The notes beneath the pieces were generated by a model. It was given only the letters and a program-made list of their open reading frames with translations. It had not been told where the DNA came from and made no database searches. The position numbers and the translations under genes are program-made. From an uncultured Lachnospiraceae bacterium (GTDB lineage: Bacteria > Bacillota > Clostridia > Lachnospirales > Lachnospiraceae), in the NCBI GenBank assembly GCA_900317555.1, contig ONHF01000006.1, positions 86,100-150,099 on the forward strand: a stretch of DNA of 64,000 nt, in the 5' to 3' direction. Below are positions 43,227 through 51,779 of the stretch, one piece after another. Numbering within the stretch: position 1 is the first letter of the stretch; each line of letters begins with the position of its first letter.

Positions 43227-43493
43227 ATGATTAGCAAAGAGAAGAAGGAAGAACTGATCAAGGCTTACGGAAGAACAGCCGGAGATACAGGTTCACCGGA
43301 AGTGCAGATTGCGATCCTCACAGAGAGAATTACAGAGCTGACCGAGCACATGAAGAAAAATCCGAAGGATTTCCATTCCAACAGAGGCCTTCTGAAGATG
43401 GTTGGTCAGAGAAGAGGCCTTCTGGACTACTTAAAGGGCAAGGATATCGAGAGATATCGTGCGCTGATCGAAAAGCTCGGCATCAGAAAGTAA
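43227..43493 (+). CDS. rpsO: 30S ribosomal protein S15
   Basis: S15 (88 residues) binds the central domain of 16S rRNA early in 30S assembly. [31 protein letters not shown] and LDYLKGKD are standard. The length is exactly that of the family. AAAGGAG precedes the ATG. rpsO-pnp is a conserved bacterial pair. Confidence 0.98.
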   Translation: MISKEKKEELIKAYGRTAGDTGSPEVQIAILTERITELTEHMKKNPKDFHSNRGLLKMVGQRRGLLDYLKGKDIERYRALIEKLGIRK

Positions 43494-43505
43494 TAAAGTT
43501 GTGAC

Positions 43506-43555
43506 TATAAAGCGGCGTTCAGACCGGCTGCAAAGCCGGTTTGTTTGTCGCTTTA
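43506..43555 (+). promoter_or_regulatory. Stem-loop between rpsO and pnp
   Basis: An outer ATAAAGCG / CGCTTTAT pair encloses an inner ACCGGCT (43523-43529) / AGCCGGT (43534-43540) hairpin followed by a T-rich run. It can act as a partial terminator or an RNase III site, as in the rpsO-pnp junction of other bacteria. Confidence 0.6.
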
Positions 43556-43574
43556 TCTGTGTCTTGGAAGGACA

Positions 43575-43660
43575 CTGCCGCAGGAACACTGCTGCGGAAG
43601 AACCAGACGAAGTGATGGCCATAGGATGATGGCCGCATCGGCTGCCTCGCAGCCGAAGAA
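43575..43660 (+). promoter_or_regulatory. pnp leader hairpins
   Basis: Two further stems lie in the pnp leader: CCGCAG/CTGCGG (about 43578-43599) and a strong TCGGCTGC/GCAGCCGA hairpin (about 43637-43655) that ends next to the AAGGAG ribosome site. Stems here are where PNPase and RNase III control pnp in E. coli; the mechanism in this organism is inference. Confidence 0.5.
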
Positions 43661-43671
43661 GGAGACGAGAA

Positions 43672-45798
43672 ATGGCAGAATACAAAATTGAACGGAAAGA
43701 TGGTTACACCACCTATTCCATGGAGCTTGCGGGACGCACCCTTTCGGTAGATATCGGAAGAGTCGGCAAGCAGGCAAACGGATGCGCTTTCATGCATTAC
43801 GGCGATACAACAGTCCTCTGCACGGCAACAGAGTCTGCCGCACCCAGGGACGGGGTGGATTTTTTCCCGCTTTCGGTGGAATATTCCGAGAAGTATTACG
43901 CGGTCGGGAAGATGCCCGGCGGTTTCAACAAGAGAGAGGGAAAGGCTTCGGAAAATGCCGTACTGACCAGCCGTGTCATCGACCGGCCGATGCGCCCTCT
44001 TTTCCCGAAGGACATGAGAAATGACGTGACGCTTGAATGCATGGTCATGAGTGTGGATCCGCAGTGCCGTCCCGAGCTGGTTGCCATGATGGGCGCTCCT
44101 CTCGCGACAACGATTTCCGACATCCCGTTCGCGGGTCCCTGCGCGGCTACGCAGGTCGGTCTTGTTGACGGAAAGGTCATCATCAACCCTTCCCAGAAGG
44201 ACTGGGATTTCGGCGATCTGCGTCTTACTGTTGCTTCCACGGCGGAAAAGGTTATCATGATCGAAGCCGGCGCGAATGAGATTCCGGAAGCGGACATGAT
44301 CGATTATATCTATCAGGCAGACGCTGTAAACCGCGAGCTGATCGCGTTCTACAACGCGATCGCGGCTGACTGCGGCAAGAAGAAGCAGGACTATGTTTCG
44401 GTCGCTGTTCCAGATCAGATGTTCGAGGATATGAAGAAGGTCGTACCGCAGGAAGAGATGGAGACTGCTGTTTTCACGGACGACAAACAGACCCGTGAAG
44501 CAAATGTAGCCGCGATCACGGAAAGACTGCAGGAAGCTTTCGCGGATAATGAAGCATATCTTGCACAGCTCTCCGACGCGGTTTACCAGTATGAGAAGAA
44601 GACCGTCCGCAAGATGATCCTCAAGGATCACAAGCGTCCTGACGGCCGTGAAATCACACAAATCCGTCCGCTGCACGCGGAAGTCGGCCTGATTCCCAGA
44701 GTGCACGGCTCCGCTATGTTTACGAGAGGCCAGACGCAGATCGTTGATGTCTGCACACTGGCTCCGCTCTCCGAAGCACAGAGAATTGAGGGACTCGATC
44801 CGAACATCACGGAGAAGAGATATGTGCACCAGTACAACTTCCCTGCATATTCTGTAGGCGAGACCAAGGTTTCCAGAGGACCGGGACGCCGTGAAATCGG
44901 CCACGGCGCGCTCGCGGAAAGAGCGCTGATGCCGGTGCTTCCTTCGGTAGAAGAGTTCCCGTATTCCATCCGCTGTGTATCGGAGACCATGGAGTCCAAC
45001 GGTTCCACATCGATGGCCTCCACCTGCGCTTCCTGCATGTCATTGATGGATGCCGGCGTCCCGATCAAGAAGATGGTTGCCGGAATTTCCTGCGGACTTG
45101 TTACAGGCGAAACGGATGACGATTTTGTGCTTCTGACCGATATTCAGGGCCTCGAAGACTTCTTCGGCGACATGGACTTCAAGGTAACCGGCACGCATGA
45201 CGGCATTACCGCGATTCAGATGGATATCAAGATCCACGGTCTTACGAGACAGATCGTCGAGGGCGCGATTTCCCGTGCGAAAGAGGCACGTGAGTTCATC
45301 ATGAACGGCGTAATGACAAACGCGATCGCGGCTCCCAGAAAGACGGTCGGCAAGTATGCTCCGAAGATTGATCTGATCACGATTGATCCCGAAAAGATCG
45401 GCGACGTTGTCGGACAGCGCGGAAAGACAATCAACGAGATCATCAAGAGAACCGGCTGCCAGATCGACATCGACGAGAGCGGCAAGGTTTCAATCTGCGG
45501 CACGGATGCGGACGGCATGGCGCTCGCGAAGAAGTACATCAACATCATTACAACGGACTTCGAGGAAGGACAGGTTCTGGAAGGAACCGTCGTTTCGATG
45601 AAGGAGTTCGGTGCGTTCCTCGAGTTTGCACCCGGAAAGGAAGGCCTCGTGCATATTTCCAAGATCGCGAACAGAAGAATCGACAGGGTGGAAGATGTCC
45701 TTTCTCTTGGCGACCGTGTCAGAGTCGTATGTCTCGGCAAGGACAGAATGGGAAGAATTTCCTTCTCGATCAAGGACGCTCCCAAGAGCGCTCAGTAA
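43672..45798 (+). CDS. pnp: Polynucleotide phosphorylase
   Basis: PNPase (708 residues) degrades RNA 3'-5' by phosphorolysis as a trimer. Two RNase PH domains are present (second with MFTRGQTQIVDVCTL, SRGPGRREIGHGALAERAL, TCASCMSLMDAGVP), joined by a helical domain, and then KH (VVGQRGKTINEIIKRTG) and S1 (GTVVSMKEFGAFLEF) domains. Length is normal. It sits 178 bases after rpsO behind structured leader RNA and has its own terminator. Confidence 0.97.
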   Translation: MAEYKIERKDGYTTYSMELAGRTLSVDIGRVGKQANGCAFMHYGDTTVLCTATESAAPRDGVDFFPLSVEYSEKYYAVGKMPGGFNKREGKASENAVLTSRVIDRPMRPLFPKDMRNDVTLECMVMSVDPQCRPELVAMMGAPLATTISDIPFAGPCAATQVGLVDGKVIINPSQKDWDFGDLRLTVASTAEKVIMIEAGANEIPEADMIDYIYQADAVNRELIAFYNAIAADCGKKKQDYVSVAVPDQMFEDMKKVVPQEEMETAVFTDDKQTREANVAAITERLQEAFADNEAYLAQLSDAVYQYEKKTVRKMILKDHKRPDGREITQIRPLHAEVGLIPRVHGSAMFTRGQTQIVDVCTLAPLSEAQRIEGLDPNITEKRYVHQYNFPAYSVGETKVSRGPGRREIGHGALAERALMPVLPSVEEFPYSIRCVSETMESNGSTSMASTCASCMSLMDAGVPIKKMVAGISCGLVTGETDDDFVLLTDIQGLEDFFGDMDFKVTGTHDGITAIQMDIKIHGLTRQIVEGAISRAKEAREFIMNGVMTNAIAAPRKTVGKYAPKIDLITIDPEKIGDVVGQRGKTINEIIKRTGCQIDIDESGKVSICGTDADGMALAKKYINIITTDFEEGQVLEGTVVSMKEFGAFLEFAPGKEGLVHISKIANRRIDRVEDVLSLGDRVRVVCLGKDRMGRISFSIKDAPKSAQ

Positions 45799-45862
45799 TA
45801 TCGTCATAGTCTGCGCGAACGCTGCGCCCCGCACTGCCGCGGAGCGCACGACGCGCGTTTTG

Positions 45863-45912
45863 TCCTGCATGAAATCCGACGGCGCCGGAGTTCATACAGG
45901 ATTTTCTTTTCA
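45863..45912 (+). terminator. Terminator of pnp
   Basis: Long arms TCCTGCATGAA / TTCATACAGGA with an inner TCCG/CGGA stem, followed by TTTTCTTTT. Confidence 0.8.
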
Positions 45913-45930
45913 TCAGGGAGAAGCTTATTC

Positions 45931-46647
45931 ATGTCAGCGATAGCTATTATTACAGCAAGGGGCGGCAGCAAACGGATTCCCCGGAAAAACATCAAGGATT
46001 TCTGCGGAAAGCCGATCATTGCCTATTCGATTGCGGCGGCGATTGAAAGCGGCTGTTTTGACGAAGTAATGGTGTCAACCGATACAGAGGAAATCGCGGA
46101 TATCGCACGCTCTTTCGGCGCGAAGGTGCCGTTTCTTCGAAGCGCTGAAACTTCGGGTGATCACGCGACAACTGCGGATGTTCTTCTGGAGGTCCTGCGC
46201 CGGTACGCGCAGGAGGGCAGAACATTCGATCTGACATGCTGCCTGTATCCGACGGCGCCGTTTGTGACCGGTGATACGCTTCGCGAGGCGTACGTGAAGC
46301 TGTCTTCGTCTTCCGCGGACGCTCTCGTACCGGTGGTGCGGTTTTCGTTTCCGCCGCAGCGCTGTTTTGTCGTACGGGACGGCGGTCTGTCTTACCGGTG
46401 GCCGGAATACAGGAACGCGCGCTCCCAGGATCTGGAGCCGTTCTATCATGACGCAGGGCAGTTCTATCTTGTAAGAACAAAAGCTTTCCTTGCAGAGAAG
46501 ACTGTTGTTCCGGCTTCCTGCATTCCGCTGGTCCTGCCGGAAACAAAGGTGCAGGATATCGACAATCCGGAAGACTTCGAACTGGCGCAGATGAAATACA
46601 GTATTTTATACGGAAACGGACAGAAGAAAGAAGAGAGTTTGGAATGA
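45931..46647 (+). CDS. pseF: Pseudaminic acid cytidylyltransferase (PseF type)
   Basis: A 238-residue CMP-sugar synthetase. The CTP-binding signature IITARGGSKRIPRKNIK opens the protein, and PseF-like runs follow: FCGKPIIAYSI, MVSTDTEEIADIA, SGDHATTADVLLEVL, CCLYPTAPFVT, RSQDLEPFYHDAGQFYLV and VQDIDNPEDF. It would activate pseudaminic acid (or a close nonulosonate) to the CMP form for glycosylation of flagellin or surface polymers. It overlaps pseG by 4 bases. No pseB, pseC, pseH or pseI is in the window. Confidence 0.88.
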   Translation: MSAIAIITARGGSKRIPRKNIKDFCGKPIIAYSIAAAIESGCFDEVMVSTDTEEIADIARSFGAKVPFLRSAETSGDHATTADVLLEVLRRYAQEGRTFDLTCCLYPTAPFVTGDTLREAYVKLSSSSADALVPVVRFSFPPQRCFVVRDGGLSYRWPEYRNARSQDLEPFYHDAGQFYLVRTKAFLAEKTVVPASCIPLVLPETKVQDIDNPEDFELAQMKYSILYGNGQKKEESLE

Positions 46648-47705
46648 CGAAGTTTTATATCAGAGTTGATGCAAACGACAATATCGGCATCGGCCACATG
46701 ATGCGCTGTCTGTCCATCGCGAAGGCAATGCGCAGGCGCGGCGTCGAACTGACCTTCTTTGTCGCGGATAAGAAAAGCGCCGCGATGGTCGCGGAAGCGG
46801 GATTTGGATATGTGTGCCTGAATTCCGATTATGATCTCCTTGATGTGGAATCGGACAAGCTTCTGCAGATCATGCGGGAGCGCTGCGCGGACCGACTGTT
46901 GATCGATTCCTATTATGTGACGGAAACATATCTTCAGAAAATTCGGGAAGTAGCCCATGTCGCGTATATTGACGACATCAATAAGTTCATTTACCCTTGC
47001 GACCTTCTGATCAACTACAATATTTATGCAGGCGAGCTGGACTATGAAAAGCGCTACCGGGAAGCCGGACTTTCAACGCGATTCGCGCTCGGACTCTCCT
47101 ACATGCCGCTGCGCGAGGAATACCGCAGCATCAAACCTGTGCCGCATGAAAGACTGCGTGTACTGGTTACGACCGGCGCGACCGATGAAAGAAACATTCT
47201 GGGTCATCTGATCGAAAAGGTTACCGCTCTGCATATGAACCGGGACATGGATTTTCTTCTGATCATCGGCCGGTACAACCACAACAGGGAAGCGCTTTTA
47301 TCGCGCTTTGGCAATACGCCCGGAATTCACCTGATTGATCCGCAGAATACGCTCGCGGATCTGATCAGCGAATGCGATATGGCGGTTACAGCCGGCGGAA
47401 CAACGGTCTACGAGCTCTGCGCGGGCGGGCTTCCCGCGGTTATGCTCACACTCGCCGACAATCAGATGCGCGCCGCAAAGGCGTTTGAGGAAAGAGGCAT
47501 CATTCCGTACGCGGGCGATGTCCGGGAGGACATGGACGGGGTGATTGACAGAATTACGAAGAAACTGCAAGGTTACAGGGACGCGGAACTCCGGTCGGAA
47601 GTATCCGCTCGCATGAAAGAGGTCGTGGACGGACGCGGAGCGGACAGGCTCGCCGATATTCTGATCCGCGAGTTTGAGATAGACAGCGAAAGGCATAACG
47701 CATGA
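46644..47705 (+). CDS. pseG: UDP-diacetamido-trideoxy-altropyranose hydrolase (PseG type)
   Basis: A 353-residue GT-B-fold hydrolase related to MurG. YIRVDANDNIGIGHMMRCL at the N-terminus holds the catalytic-His region of PseG; LIDSYYVTETYL, YIDDIN and the C-terminal nucleotide site TAGGTTVYELCAGGLP are typical. PseG removes UDP in the fourth step of CMP-pseudaminate synthesis. It is coupled to pseF before it and prfC after it by 4-base overlaps. Confidence 0.87.
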   Translation: MTKFYIRVDANDNIGIGHMMRCLSIAKAMRRRGVELTFFVADKKSAAMVAEAGFGYVCLNSDYDLLDVESDKLLQIMRERCADRLLIDSYYVTETYLQKIREVAHVAYIDDINKFIYPCDLLINYNIYAGELDYEKRYREAGLSTRFALGLSYMPLREEYRSIKPVPHERLRVLVTTGATDERNILGHLIEKVTALHMNRDMDFLLIIGRYNHNREALLSRFGNTPGIHLIDPQNTLADLISECDMAVTAGGTTVYELCAGGLPAVMLTLADNQMRAAKAFEERGIIPYAGDVREDMDGVIDRITKKLQGYRDAELRSEVSARMKEVVDGRGADRLADILIREFEIDSERHNA

Positions 47706-49294
47706 CACTTCAAGAAGAAATCGCAAGGCGGCGGACGTTCGCCATTATTTCCCACCCGGATGCCGGCAAAACAACACTGACCGAAAAGTTTCTGCTCTAC
47801 GGCGGCGCGATCAATACAGCCGGTTCGGTAAAGGGAAAAGCCACGGCAAAACATGCCGTTTCGGACTGGATGGAAATCGAGAAGCAGAGAGGTATTTCCG
47901 TTACCAGTTCTGTTTTGCAGTTTGAATATGACGGCTGCTGCATCAACATTCTGGACACACCGGGACATCAGGATTTCTCGGAAGACACATACCGCACGCT
48001 GATGGCGGCGGACTCCGCGGTCATGGTCATCGACGGGTCCAAGGGCGTCGAGGCGCAGACCAAGAAGCTTTTCAAGGTCTGCGCAATGAGTCACATTCCG
48101 ATCTTTACGTTTATCAACAAGATGGACCGGGATGCGATGGACACATTCGAGCTGCTCGACGATATCGAGAGCACGCTCGGAATCGCAACCTGCCCTGTCA
48201 ACTGGCCGATCGGATCCGGAAAAGACTTCAGAGGAATTTATGACAGAAAAAGCCGCGAAGTCATCCAGTATTCGGATACCCAGAAGGGAACCAAGGAAGG
48301 CACGGAGACGGACACGTCGATTCAGGACAAGGACGCGCTCGTGCGTATGATCGGAGAAGATGCGTATAACAAGTTGACCGAGGAAATCGAGCTGATTGAC
48401 GGTGCGAGCACAGCATTCGACCTTGAACAGGTGCGTGCGGGACAGCTGACGCCGGTCTTTTTCGGCTCTGCGCTGCAGAATTTCGGTGTTGAAATCTTCC
48501 TGAAGGCATTCCTGCAGATGGCGCTGCCGCCGACGCCAAGACTTTCGGAAGGTGAACCGGTGGACCCGGTAAACGGCGGTTTCTCGGCGTTTGTCTTTAA
48601 GATTCAGGCGAACATGAACAAAGCGCACAGAGACAGAATCGCGTTTATGCGGATCTGCTCCGGACGCTATGAAGCCGGCATGGAAGTCAAACACGTGCAG
48701 TCCGGCCGCACAGCGAGACTCTCCCAGCCGCAGCAGCTGATGGCGAGCTCCAGAAAGGTGCTCGAGGAAGCGTACGCCGGCGATATCATGGGCGTGTTTG
48801 ATCCCGGCATCTATTCGATCGGAGATACGCTCTGTGATAAGGACCGGAATTACCGCTTTGCCGGCATTCCGACGTTCGCGCCGGAGCACTTCGCAAGAGT
48901 CCGTCAGATGGATACGATGAAGCGCGACCAGTTTGTCAAGGGAATCCGGCAGATTGCCCAGGAAGGCGCAATTCAGGTGTTTCAGGAATACAATACAGGC
49001 ATGGAGGAAATCATCGCGGGCGTCGTCGGCGTTCTGCAGTTTGATGTTCTGAAATTCCGGCTGAAAAGCGAGTATAATGTAGATATCCGGCTGGAAGTTC
49101 TGCCGTATGAGCATATCCGCTGGATTGAGAATCCGGACGAGGTCGATGTCAAGAAGATCGTCGGCACGACGGATATGAAACTTGTCAAGGACATGAAGGA
49201 CAATCCGCTGCTTCTTTTCGTCAACGAGTGGTCGCCGCAGATGGTGCTGGACCGCAATAAAGGCCTGAGGCTTGCGGAGTTTTCGAGAAACTGA
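47702..49294 (+). CDS. prfC: Peptide chain release factor 3
   Basis: RF3 (530 residues) is the GTPase that frees RF1/RF2 from the ribosome. SHPDAGKTTLTEKFLLYG, SVKGKATAKHAVSDWM, EKQRGISVTSSV, DTPGHQDFSEDTYRTL and FINKMDRD are diagnostic of RF3 against EF-G. Length is that of the family. It overlaps pseG by 4 bases, so it is read from the same message as the pseudaminate genes. Confidence 0.96.
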   Translation: MTLQEEIARRRTFAIISHPDAGKTTLTEKFLLYGGAINTAGSVKGKATAKHAVSDWMEIEKQRGISVTSSVLQFEYDGCCINILDTPGHQDFSEDTYRTLMAADSAVMVIDGSKGVEAQTKKLFKVCAMSHIPIFTFINKMDRDAMDTFELLDDIESTLGIATCPVNWPIGSGKDFRGIYDRKSREVIQYSDTQKGTKEGTETDTSIQDKDALVRMIGEDAYNKLTEEIELIDGASTAFDLEQVRAGQLTPVFFGSALQNFGVEIFLKAFLQMALPPTPRLSEGEPVDPVNGGFSAFVFKIQANMNKAHRDRIAFMRICSGRYEAGMEVKHVQSGRTARLSQPQQLMASSRKVLEEAYAGDIMGVFDPGIYSIGDTLCDKDRNYRFAGIPTFAPEHFARVRQMDTMKRDQFVKGIRQIAQEGAIQVFQEYNTGMEEIIAGVVGVLQFDVLKFRLKSEYNVDIRLEVLPYEHIRWIENPDEVDVKKIVGTTDMKLVKDMKDNPLLLFVNEWSPQMVLDRNKGLRLAEFSRN

Positions 49295-49305
49295 AGACAG
49301 CGGAT

Positions 49306-49357
49306 CCGTGTCCCGGGCTTGCCCCGGGAATATAGCCCGGCGGATATGCGGACACGG
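49306..49357 (+). other. Nested inverted repeat after prfC
   Basis: Outer arms CCGTGTC (49306-49312) / GACACGG (49351-49357) enclose TCCCGGG/CCCGGGA and further CCGG pairs. There is no T run, so it is not a plain terminator. It may be a processed or regulatory RNA structure. Confidence 0.45.
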
Positions 49358-49365
49358 ACAGGCAA

Positions 49366-49392
49366 GACGCGGTATGCAAAACCGCGTTTGTC
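49366..49392 (+). terminator. Terminator of the pseFG-prfC unit
   Basis: ACGCGGT (49367-49373) / ACCGCGT (49381-49387) with a 7-base loop, followed by TTGTCTG. Moderate T content only. Confidence 0.55.
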
Positions 49393-49435
49393 TGATACAA
49401 TAATTGGTGTTTAGCGTAATACAGGAGGTGTTACC

Positions 49436-49819
49436 ATGGCAGATATGGAGAAGACAGTCGCGAAGGATGATATTGATCTTGGAACCGTTCGGATTGCGGA
49501 CGATGTTGTTGCCACGATCGCGACCTATGCAGCCAAGGAAATCGAGGGTGTTGCAGGCATGTCAGGCAATTCCACATCCAATTTTCTCTCCCGTGCCGGC
49601 GTGAAGATGCCGGAGGCAAAGGGCGTCAAGGTCACGGTGGACAATGGAAACGTGGATGTTGACGTTTCGGTTATTCTGGATTACGGATATAACATTCCGG
49701 CAACCAGCAGCAAGATTCAGGCGAGAGTCAAGTCCTCGATCGAGAATATGACAGGCCTGAACGTGACGGATGTCAATGTCCGCATTGCCGGCATCAATGT
49801 GCCTTCAGAGAACAACTGA
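49436..49819 (+). CDS. Asp23/Gls24 family envelope protein (YqhY type)
   Basis: A 127-residue DUF322 protein, cytoplasmic and often linked to cell envelope stress or, as YqhY, to acetyl-CoA carboxylase genes. DVVATIATYAAKEIEGVAGM, VDVSVILDYGYNIP and NVRIAGINV are family runs. Before the ATG stands a very strong ACAGGAGG site. It heads the nusB-xseA block; accB and accC, its usual upstream neighbours in Bacillus, are missing here. A TACAAT box lies about 35 bases upstream. Confidence 0.9.
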   Translation: MADMEKTVAKDDIDLGTVRIADDVVATIATYAAKEIEGVAGMSGNSTSNFLSRAGVKMPEAKGVKVTVDNGNVDVDVSVILDYGYNIPATSSKIQARVKSSIENMTGLNVTDVNVRIAGINVPSENN

Positions 49820-49851
49820 CGGCAGCAGGAAGAGGAAGACGACAGGACATT

Positions 49852-50256
49852 ATGAAGAGAAGCAGTCTTAGAGAGCAGGTCTTCAAGATTCTTTTCCGCG
49901 CGGAATTTATGGACGGCTCGGAAATGGAACAGCAGGAAGAACTGTTTTTCGACAGCGGTGACATCATCGTTTCGCCGAAGGACAGAGAATATATTGTGAA
50001 CAAGGTAAACCGCATTGTGGAGAAGACGCCGGAAATCGACGCGCAGCTTTCCGGGAAGATGAAAGGCTGGACGATCGAACGCATTGGCAAGGTGGAGCTT
50101 GCGCTGCTGCGCCTTGGAATCTACGAGCTGGAGTATGATGATGACATTCCGGACGGCGTTGCGATTGCCGAGGCAGTCGAGCTTGCCAAGAAATTCGGAT
50201 CGGAGAATTCCGGCTCTTTCGTAAACGGCGTACTGGCGAAGTTTGCGAAGGATTAA
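49852..50256 (+). CDS. nusB: Transcription antitermination factor NusB
   Basis: NusB (134 residues) is an all-helical RNA-binding protein that with NusE binds boxA of rRNA transcripts. RSSLREQVFKILFRAEF-type start (SSLREQVFKILFRAEF), DRIGKVELALLRLGIYEL-like core (ERIGKVELALLRLGIYEL) and AIAEAVELAKKFG are typical. It follows the Asp23 gene by 32 bases. Confidence 0.95.
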   Translation: MKRSSLREQVFKILFRAEFMDGSEMEQQEELFFDSGDIIVSPKDREYIVNKVNRIVEKTPEIDAQLSGKMKGWTIERIGKVELALLRLGIYELEYDDDIPDGVAIAEAVELAKKFGSENSGSFVNGVLAKFAKD

Positions 50257-50277
50257 ACGTCTGATACAGGAGCCGGA

Positions 50278-51552
50278 ATGGCAGGAACAGTATATTCGGT
50301 AGGACAGGTCAATACTTACATCAGCAGGCTGTTTGAGGACAGCCCGCTCCTCTCGTCCATCATGGTCAAGGGCGAAGTGAGCAACTGCAGGTATGCCGCG
50401 TCCGGACATATTTATTTTACGCTTAAGGATGCCTCTGGTACGTTGTCCTGCGTCATGTTCGCGGGCCGTAGAAGAGGCCTTTCTTTTCATTTGGAGGAAG
50501 GCGCCAGGGTCATCGTGACAGGGCATGTCGGCGTCTATGTGAAGAGCGGATCATATCAGCTTTACGCGGATGCGATCACGCATGACGGCATCGGCGCGCT
50601 GAATGAGCAGTATGAGCTGCTCAAGAAGAAGCTGGAAGCGCGGGGGCTGTTCGATGAGAGCCACAAGAAGAAGATTCCTGCGTATGTCCGGAAGCTTGGC
50701 GTTGTTACAGCAGGGACCGGCGCGGCAGTACGGGATATTATCAATATTACAAGAACACGCAATCCGCATGTACAGATTACCATTTATCCGTCGTATGTGC
50801 AGGGAGAGAAGGCGGCGCAGGATATTGTCCGCGGCATTCAGGCGCTGGACCGTCTCGGCCTCGATGTGATTATCATCGGCCGGGGCGGCGGATCCATTGA
50901 AGATCTCTGGGCTTTCAATGAAGAGATTGTGGCGGAGGCGGTTTATCATGCCGCAACGCCGATTATCTCCGCGGTCGGGCATGAGACGGACACCGTAATT
51001 ACGGATTATGTCGCGGATCTGCGCGCGTCGACGCCTTCACAGGGAGCGGAGCTGGCTGTTTTTGATTATCAGGTCTTTCAGAGCACGCTCCTTGGCATGG
51101 AGGACGAACTGAACCGGAGGATGCATTTCCGGCTGCGGCTGCTTGCTGAGAAAAGCGCTTCACTTGAGGCGCAGCTGCGTCATCTTTCACCGGCGGCGAC
51201 TGTAACGACGCAGAGAATGCATGCCGCGCGGCTGGAGGAAGCGCTTAGAGATGCCATGAACCGGCAGCTGGTTCTCTGGAGACAGAAAATGGAAACCGGA
51301 AGCCGTCTTAAGGATCAGATGGATGCGGCGGTTTTATCGGCAAGACATAGACTGCAGCTTCTGACTTCGCAGATGGAGAGCAGTTCTCCCGTCCGTCGTC
51401 TTTCCGGCGGGTATGGTTATATCACGGACGCGCGGGGCAGAGCAGTTATCTCCGCCGCGCAGGTTGCGGAGGGAGAGGAAGTCGGCATACGTCTGAAGGA
51501 CGGCAGGATCGAGACAAAAGCGGTCCGCGTCCATCGTCTGGAGGAAACGTAA
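50278..51552 (+). CDS. xseA: Exodeoxyribonuclease VII large subunit
   Basis: XseA (424 residues) cuts single-stranded DNA into short pieces with XseB. The N-terminal OB fold (VKGEVSNCRYAASGHIYFTL) leads to the catalytic domain with VTAGTGAAVRDIINI, IIGRGGGSIEDLWAFNEE and SAVGHETDTVITDYVADLRA. A helical region follows. folD, which precedes xseA in Bacillus, is absent. Its last base is shared with the start of xseB. Confidence 0.96.
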   Translation: MAGTVYSVGQVNTYISRLFEDSPLLSSIMVKGEVSNCRYAASGHIYFTLKDASGTLSCVMFAGRRRGLSFHLEEGARVIVTGHVGVYVKSGSYQLYADAITHDGIGALNEQYELLKKKLEARGLFDESHKKKIPAYVRKLGVVTAGTGAAVRDIINITRTRNPHVQITIYPSYVQGEKAAQDIVRGIQALDRLGLDVIIIGRGGGSIEDLWAFNEEIVAEAVYHAATPIISAVGHETDTVITDYVADLRASTPSQGAELAVFDYQVFQSTLLGMEDELNRRMHFRLRLLAEKSASLEAQLRHLSPAATVTTQRMHAARLEEALRDAMNRQLVLWRQKMETGSRLKDQMDAAVLSARHRLQLLTSQMESSSPVRRLSGGYGYITDARGRAVISAAQVAEGEEVGIRLKDGRIETKAVRVHRLEET

Positions 51553-51779
51553 TGGAAGAAAAGACACAAGAGGAAAAACAACTGTCCATCGAGGATGCTT
51601 TTGCAAAAGTGCAGGAGCTGCTGTCGGAAATGTCGAAGGAGGATGTAACCCTTGAGCAGGCTTTTTCCGATTATGAAGAAGGTATGAAACTGATCCGCTA
51701 CTGTAACGGAAAGATTGACAGCGTCGAGCAGAAGGTTCAGAAGCTGAACCAGGATGGGAGCATGGATGAATTCCACTGA
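51552..51779 (+). CDS. xseB: Exodeoxyribonuclease VII small subunit
   Basis: XseB (75 residues) is the helical small subunit. SIEDAFAKVQELLSEMS and VTLEQAFSDYEEGMKLI are the usual pair of helices. It overlaps the end of xseA by one base and the start of ispA by 14, so the three are coupled. Confidence 0.94.
   Translation: MEEKTQEEKQLSIEDAFAKVQELLSEMSKEDVTLEQAFSDYEEGMKLIRYCNGKIDSVEQKVQKLNQDGSMDEFH

Noticed and set aside
49369-49400. Promoter before the Asp23 gene using TACAAT
   Set aside because: The -35 place (TATGCA) does not match and falls inside a hairpin; kept only as a remark.
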